A stretch of 10,409 nucleotides of DNA from Nitrospirota bacterium (lineage in GTDB: Bacteria > Nitrospirota > Thermodesulfovibrionia > Thermodesulfovibrionales > JdFR-88). The stretch lies in the NCBI GenBank assembly GCA_021825785.1, contig JAKAGP010000027.1, positions 1-10,409 on the forward strand, read 5' to 3'. Below, piece by piece: positions 6,915-10,409 of this stretch. Every line of letters begins with the position of its first letter. Position 1 is the stretch's first letter. The position numbers were made by a program, and so were the translations under genes. Below the pieces are notes generated by a model. It was not told the DNA's origin. It ran no database searches and was given only the letters and a program-made list of their open reading frames with translations.

Positions 6915-6951
6915 AAAAATTGAGGCCGTGATTTCCAAAGAAATACACGCC
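6915..6951 (-). terminator. Likely intrinsic terminator after the lipoprotein pair
   Basis: In the transcript the 5' arm (6951-6940, GGCGTG then ATTTC with one bulged U) pairs with the 3' arm (6935-6924, GAAAT-CAC then GCC with one bulged G). This gives 11 base pairs with a UUUG loop. Four bases later comes a run of five U (6919-6915). It begins 7 bases after the stop of the second lipoprotein gene and ends just before the next promoter candidate, consistent with separating two transcription units. Confidence 0.55.
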
Positions 6952-6958
6952 CTTTCCC

Positions 6959-8104
6959 TCATCCCTTTATCATAAGCTCCACGACGGACCTCGCCATCGC
7001 GGACGCCATTGCATGGGCGGTGCTTATGCTGCCCCGGTCGAAAAAGTAAACGCCCTTGTTGCCGGTTGCGGAATCGGCGGAGGAAAAGATCACCTCGTGG
7101 CTCTTGTTTTCGATCGCAATGGTGTCGAAATTGACCGAGGGATTGCCCTGGGCCCCCTTGTAGTCCTGGTAGTCCAGGACCTTGCCCGTGACAATCAGGT
7201 CCGCGCGCAACTGGCTGAAAAGGGCATCGGCATTGGCGAAGGATATGCCGTCGTTCATGATTATCCTTTCATTGAGGAACTCGTGTCTTATCAGGCCGGG
7301 CTCGATCACGCGAAAATGCTTCCTGTGACGGCAAAGCTGCTCCACGAAATGCAGCATCATTATGTTGCCCGCCTCGCTCCTGTGGCTGAGATTGTAGAAC
7401 GGGGCCACCACGACCGTGTACCTCCGGCTGGGGTCCAGCAGGGGTGATTTGTAATATCTATCTGGCCTGAACCTGTCCGCCATGACCACGCCCGGGGCTT
7501 TCGACCAGCGGCCGGAAAGCGCGTCACTCAGCGAGTCCGTGAGGCGGGCGGCCGCCTTTTCCAGCAGCGCGCGGGGATTGCGCACAATGCCGAGCGAAAG
7601 GAGGCCGGGCTTGTCATTGCCTGAAAGTCCGGCGCTGTCCATCCAGAGGATTTCAGGCTCGTCCGACCCCGCGGCAACCAGCCTGACGGTAAGCGCCAGC
7701 TTTGGAGGATAGGAGGGGTCGTAGAGCTCAAGGTCGGTAATGAGGACCGCGCCAGCGCCGGCCTCCTTGCCGAAGGCCCTGGACATTTCGGCGTCCAGCC
7801 CCCCGACGTCGCGCATCCGGTGCCTGGCCATCACCTGCTCCACGACACTTTCCGGAACGACCTTCAGGCCAAGCTTGCTCAGCCGCTCCTCGAACAAACG
7901 CCTGATGTCCCTGAGCGGGGCGTCCGTCCTGCTCAAGTTCTGGACCGGCAGGACCACGACTGTCATCTTCCTGCCGTACGAGCCCGGCACCGGAGGGGTC
8001 CTGACGCCGGGGCCCGCGCACCCGCAGACCACGCCCGCAAGGACCAGCACGGCAGCAACAAGCAGATGGAAGGAGCTACGCGAAAAGCTTCTTGATAAGC
8101 TCAT
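6959..8104 (-). CDS. Outer-membrane-type lipoprotein with two tandem CsgG/TolB-N-like domains
   Basis: A 381-residue predicted lipoprotein. Residues 1-29 are a signal with several serines and arginines, a hydrophobic core and the sequence GVVCGC. C29 (preceded by V-C-G) fits a loose lipobox better than C27. Two similar alpha/beta domains follow. Each starts with a strand of the form VVVxPxxNLSx: VVVLPVQNLS (49-58) and VVVAPFYNLS (231-240). Each also has a later strand, GAVLITDLELYD (118-129) or ADLIVTGKVLDY (301-312), in the place where CsgG/TolB-N/LpoB folds have the GADxxxxG element. The known fold serves in curli export (CsgG), Tol-Pal (TolB) or penicillin-binding-protein activation (LpoB). 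No CsgG pore hairpins are recognisable, so no particular job can be assigned. The start ATG (8104) overlaps the end of the previous gene by 29 bp, pointing to coupling. A TTG at 8107 is an alternative. The ribosome site is poor. Confidence 0.83.
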   Translation of the reverse strand: MSLSRSFSRSSFHLLVAAVLVLAGVVCGCAGPGVRTPPVPGSYGRKMTVVVLPVQNLSRTDAPLRDIRRLFEERLSKLGLKVVPESVVEQVMARHRMRDVGGLDAEMSRAFGKEAGAGAVLITDLELYDPSYPPKLALTVRLVAAGSDEPEILWMDSAGLSGNDKPGLLSLGIVRNPRALLEKAAARLTDSLSDALSGRWSKAPGVVMADRFRPDRYYKSPLLDPSRRYTVVVAPFYNLSHRSEAGNIMMLHFVEQLCRHRKHFRVIEPGLIRHEFLNERIIMNDGISFANADALFSQLRADLIVTGKVLDYQDYKGAQGNPSVNFDTIAIENKSHEVIFSSADSATGNKGVYFFDRGSISTAHAMASAMARSVVELMIKG

Positions 8105-8642
8105 CAACGGCTTTTTGCGTAATGGCGTTCATAGGCTCGGCGCCCCCTCCAAAAAGCCGGTCCCAGATGGTGATGCCGCCTTCAGTGGCGGAGGCCGACC
8201 ATACAATCCGGCCGCTCTGCGCCTCCATCATCTGAAGGCTGACGGAGATGATGGTGGAGGAGGTATTGCCGCTTCTGACCTCCCCGTATTCCCTTATGAC
8301 CCCGGTGATGACCGCGTCAGCCTTCACAAAACTGCAGAAGGTCTTGACCTCGGACGGGGCGGGCGCGGAAGGCGTGTTCACCCCCGCCCTGGCCAGCCCG
8401 CGGGCCACCTCGCCGGAGGGAAGCACGTACACCGCGCCAGTGGCAAGAAGCGAGTCCGAAAAGACGTCCCTCACCCTTTCAGCCGCGCCGGCGTCCGAAG
8501 TGAGGTTCATAAACGGCATCACGGCCACGGTGCGGATGGAGCCGAAATCCATGTTCTTGTCGTGATAAACGCCGGCCTTTCCGCCGCAGCCCGCAAGGGC
8601 CAGCACGACGGCAAGCAGGACGATTCGCTTCAGGTCAGCCAT
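8076..8642 (-). CDS. Small lipoprotein with one CsgG/DUF799-like domain
   Basis: A 188-residue lipoprotein. The signal MADLKR plus a hydrophobic core ends in the canonical lipobox LAGC, with C19 the lipidated residue; G20 and G21 at +2/+3 would allow outer-membrane sorting. The mature domain opens with VAVMPFMNLTSD (39-50), contains KADAVITGVIREYG (107-120), and ends with SLQMMEAQSGRIVWSASA (135-152) and a C-terminal helix. This order matches short CsgG/GNA1162 (DUF799)/LpoB-like lipoproteins. The start at 8642 is chosen because it gives the compact signal and has GGGAA upstream. An open frame extends to 8720, but it crosses the promoter and would add a polar stretch before the signal. The gene is first in its transcription unit, directly after the promoter and inverted repeat, and overlaps the larger two-domain paralogue. 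The likely role is an envelope-assembly or secretion accessory; substrate unknown. Confidence 0.85.
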   Translation of the reverse strand: MADLKRIVLLAVVLALAGCGGKAGVYHDKNMDFGSIRTVAVMPFMNLTSDAGAAERVRDVFSDSLLATGAVYVLPSGEVARGLARAGVNTPSAPAPSEVKTFCSFVKADAVITGVIREYGEVRSGNTSSTIISVSLQMMEAQSGRIVWSASATEGGITIWDRLFGGGAEPMNAITQKAVDELIKKLFA

Positions 8643-8650
8643 TATTGTTC

Positions 8651-8667
8651 CCGAACATTTGGTTCGG
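8651..8667 (-). promoter_or_regulatory. Inverted repeat over the predicted transcription start, possible operator
   Basis: ccgaac (8651-8656) and gttcgg (8662-8667) are perfect inverted 6-base arms with a 5-base spacer. They begin 2 bases past the -10 box, so the expected start site near 8662-8663 falls within the element. This placement suits a repressor operator or, alternatively, a small 5'-leader hairpin next to the GGGAA ribosome site. Confidence 0.5.
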
Positions 8668-8669
8668 TA

Positions 8670-8699
8670 ATTATGATAGTTTCCATTATTGTTTGTCAA
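8670..8699 (-). promoter_or_regulatory. Strong sigma70-type promoter for the lipoprotein pair
   Basis: The minus strand has a perfect TTGACA (8694-8699) and CATAAT (8670-8675, five of six matches) with 18 bases between them, in an AT-rich gap 28 bases before the lipoprotein ATG. TATCAT with a 15-base spacer is a weaker alternative -10. No clear terminator was seen between the barrel-gene stop (8739) and this promoter. Confidence 0.7.
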
Positions 8700-8738
8700 T
8701 ATTTTCCGCCCTCCCGCCATAGTCTTTTCATATATCCG

Positions 8739-10409
8739 TCAGAAGAATTTCTTGAACGTCGCATAGACAGAGTCCGAATTCGAAACGGCAAGGTCGTCCT
8801 CGCTTTTCAGTATCGCATAGGAGACGTCCAGGAACGTGCGCTGCGCTATCCTCCACCTCATGCTGGGGCTTATCGTCCTGGAGGTGGGCGCGTCGGGGAC
8901 CGTCCCTATGGACTCGTTGTACGCAAAGGAGAACTGGACCGCGCCATACGGAAACGGAGACCAGCTTACGTTGTAATTGTAGGCCGTGCGGGAGGTCTGC
9001 TCCGTGGAGACGTAGTCGATGGCCAAAACGGCATAAAGCGTGCTGAACGGCGACCACGAGACCGACACGTCGGCGGTATTCGTGTGGAATTCCGAGCTCG
9101 CCTGCGGAGTGACCGTGGAGGGCTGGACGCCGGGCAGGACGGGCACGCCGTTTTCGGAGGTGTGCGATTCGGAATAGTCCATGTTCAGGGAAAGGGTGCG
9201 GTACGGGGTGAGGGTCGAGCCGAAATTGTAAGTGTAGCTCGTGCTCTCGATGCCGTTGCTCGAACTGCCGAAATTGACGCCCGCCCTGGCATACGCGCTT
9301 ATGCCCTGGTAGAGTTCCGCGGTATTGTTCAGAAACACCGCGTTTGTCGTCGTGGTTATCCCGTCGGCGGAGGAAGTGGAGCCGCTATAGATCAGGTTGT
9401 CGTTCAGGGCGGGCACAGGCACGGCGGTCAGAGACGCGCTGTAGAGATAGGATGTCCCGGTGCCGGCCTCGTTTTCGACCTCGTCGCGGGAGACCCTGGC
9501 AGTGCCGGTCAATATGCTGCTGAACCTGTGCAGCACCGTAAAACCGTTTGATATCGTGTAGTTTGTGGTGCTGGGCTGTCCGGAGCCGGAGTTGATGGAA
9601 TAGATCAGGTTGAAGTCGTAGAAAAGCTGCGGACGGCTGAGCAGGGACGCCCGCAGGCTCAGGTCGTACTGGGACGAAGATGCGGTCTCCGTCTGGCCCT
9701 GCACCTCGCGGGCCTGTTTGCGCTCGAAGGCCTGCACCTCGGTAACGTATATGTGCTGAAACTGCGACTGCGAAAGGACCACCGGGGTCGAGGGGTTCAG
9801 GGGCTTTACCACGACCTTCACCCACGTCGAATTCAGGTCCCCGGGCAGGTCTATCTCGAACCTGGGGTTCTGGTTTGGCGGCTGGCCGAAGGGCTGGTAG
9901 AGCGCCACCACAGGCTGGCACGACCAGTTCTGGTTGTCCGCGCTAGTGCAGACCTGCCAGTTGAAGGGGTTCGGGACCTCGGATAAAAGCTGGCTGACGT
10001 CCCTGTCGACATAGACGAAAAGGGCGTTGACGGCGGGCGTGTCCTGGAATTTCAGTCCCATGTTCCAGTTCGCGAGGGAGTTGTTCTTCTGCTGATAGTT
10101 CCCCCAGCCGACGTCTATGCCCGCGCTGGTCTTGGTGTCGCCGTCCGTGAGCGCCTTGTCCTGATACGTCATGTCGTCCGGGTTCTGCTGGAACGCCGTC
10201 GTCGCGGGCGCCGTTACACTCTCAAGGGAGAACCCGTTGAACGGGAAGACCTGGAAATAGACCAGCCCGCTGGAAGTGGTGGTGACCTCGGTCTCCGTCT
10301 GGTCGTAGTGGGTGTTGTAATCCGTGTTCATCATGACGCGGTTGTTGAAGAACCCCCTGGCGTAGGAGACGCGGCCGCTGTTGTTCAAGTCCGTGAAGGT
10401 CGTGTCGTT
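8739..10409 (-). CDS. Outer-membrane beta-barrel protein with an inserted discoidin-like domain (C-terminal 556 residues)
   Basis: The frame stays open through the right edge and no start is needed inside the window; a TTG near 10388 is not a convincing start. Visible residues 1-58 and about 245-556 show alternating polar/aromatic strands with Ser/Thr/Asn-rich loops, such as QLFYDFNLIYSIN, TLSLNMDYSES and AVQFSFAYNES. The chain ends in ATFKKFF, with the terminal phenylalanine typical of BAM-assembled barrels. Between them, residues 62-229 look like an F5/8-type C (discoidin, galactose-binding-like) sandwich: ALTDGD, FNWQVCTSADNQNWSC, STWVKVVVKPLN and IYVTEVQAFER. C154 and C164 could form a disulfide. 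The barrel strands after the insert are enough for a porin-size barrel. The domain may sit on the periplasmic or outer face and bind a glycan or partner; orientation is unknown. The family of the barrel was not recognised. Linkage to the cytochromes rests on proximity only, since a promoter and a terminator lie between them. Confidence 0.85.
   Translation of the reverse strand, partial: NDTTFTDLNNSGRVSYARGFFNNRVMMNTDYNTHYDQTETEVTTTSSGLVYFQVFPFNGFSLESVTAPATTAFQQNPDDMTYQDKALTDGDTKTSAGIDVGWGNYQQKNNSLANWNMGLKFQDTPAVNALFVYVDRDVSQLLSEVPNPFNWQVCTSADNQNWSCQPVVALYQPFGQPPNQNPRFEIDLPGDLNSTWVKVVVKPLNPSTPVVLSQSQFQHIYVTEVQAFERKQAREVQGQTETASSSQYDLSLRASLLSRPQLFYDFNLIYSINSGSGQPSTTNYTISNGFTVLHRFSSILTGTARVSRDEVENEAGTGTSYLYSASLTAVPVPALNDNLIYSGSTSSADGITTTTNAVFLNNTAELYQGISAYARAGVNFGSSSNGIESTSYTYNFGSTLTPYRTLSLNMDYSESHTSENGVPVLPGVQPSTVTPQASSEFHTNTADVSVSWSPFSTLYAVLAIDYVSTEQTSRTAYNYNVSWSPFPYGAVQFSFAYNESIGTVPDAPTSRTISPSMRWRIAQRTFLDVSYAILKSEDDLAVSNSDSVYATFKKFF

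Noticed and set aside
8643..8720. Upstream extension of the small lipoprotein to 8720
   Set aside because: It would translate across the promoter and inverted repeat and put an Asn/Tyr-rich polar segment ahead of a complete lipoprotein signal.
7740..9551. A 603-codon open frame on the + strand spanning parts of three genes
   Set aside because: It runs antisense across two lipoproteins and the barrel and through their promoter, and is Arg/Gly-rich with no domain. It looks like a GC-driven shadow.

Overview
The window comes from a Gram-negative bacterium with a respiratory, probably metal-linked, lifestyle. It carries two very large multihaem c-type cytochromes, two lipoproteins with lipoboxes, and an outer-membrane beta-barrel ending in phenylalanine. 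The sequence is fairly GC-rich with AT-rich intergenic gaps. The doubled-CXXCH cytochromes together with an NHL propeller and a SurA-like foldase resemble gene sets of Desulfobacterota/Desulfuromonadota (Geobacter-like) or Nitrospirota. I cannot choose between these from the sequence alone.

All eight genes lie on the minus strand, so transcription runs from high to low coordinates. Entering from the right edge is the 3' part of an outer-membrane beta-barrel protein with a discoidin-like beta-sandwich set inside it (8739-10409). A near-consensus sigma70-type promoter with an inverted repeat over its predicted start site (8651-8699) then leads into two overlapping lipoprotein genes (8076-8642 and 6959-8104). 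Both encode CsgG/TolB-N-like domains, one in the first and two in the second. The 94-bp gap at 6865-6958 holds a hairpin plus U-tract terminator followed at once by a promoter candidate.

The second unit is a tightly packed set: a SurA/parvulin-like periplasmic chaperone with an internal duplication (5014-6864), a 26-haem cytochrome (3002-4990), a 16-haem cytochrome (1632-3005, ATGA overlap with the previous gene) and a secreted six-bladed NHL propeller (700-1626). After a 106-bp gap comes the 5' part of a NodU/CmcH/TobZ-type carbamoyltransferase starting at TTG (593 to the left edge), probably a separate function.

The simplest reading is a cell-envelope electron-transfer locus. The foldase would escort the 42-haem pair across the periplasm, the propeller would act as a partner or scaffold, and the lipoproteins and barrel would supply outer-membrane components. 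Haem attachment sites, domain types, gene overlaps and the IR/terminator elements are visible in the sequence. The joint function, export route and electron acceptor are inference.
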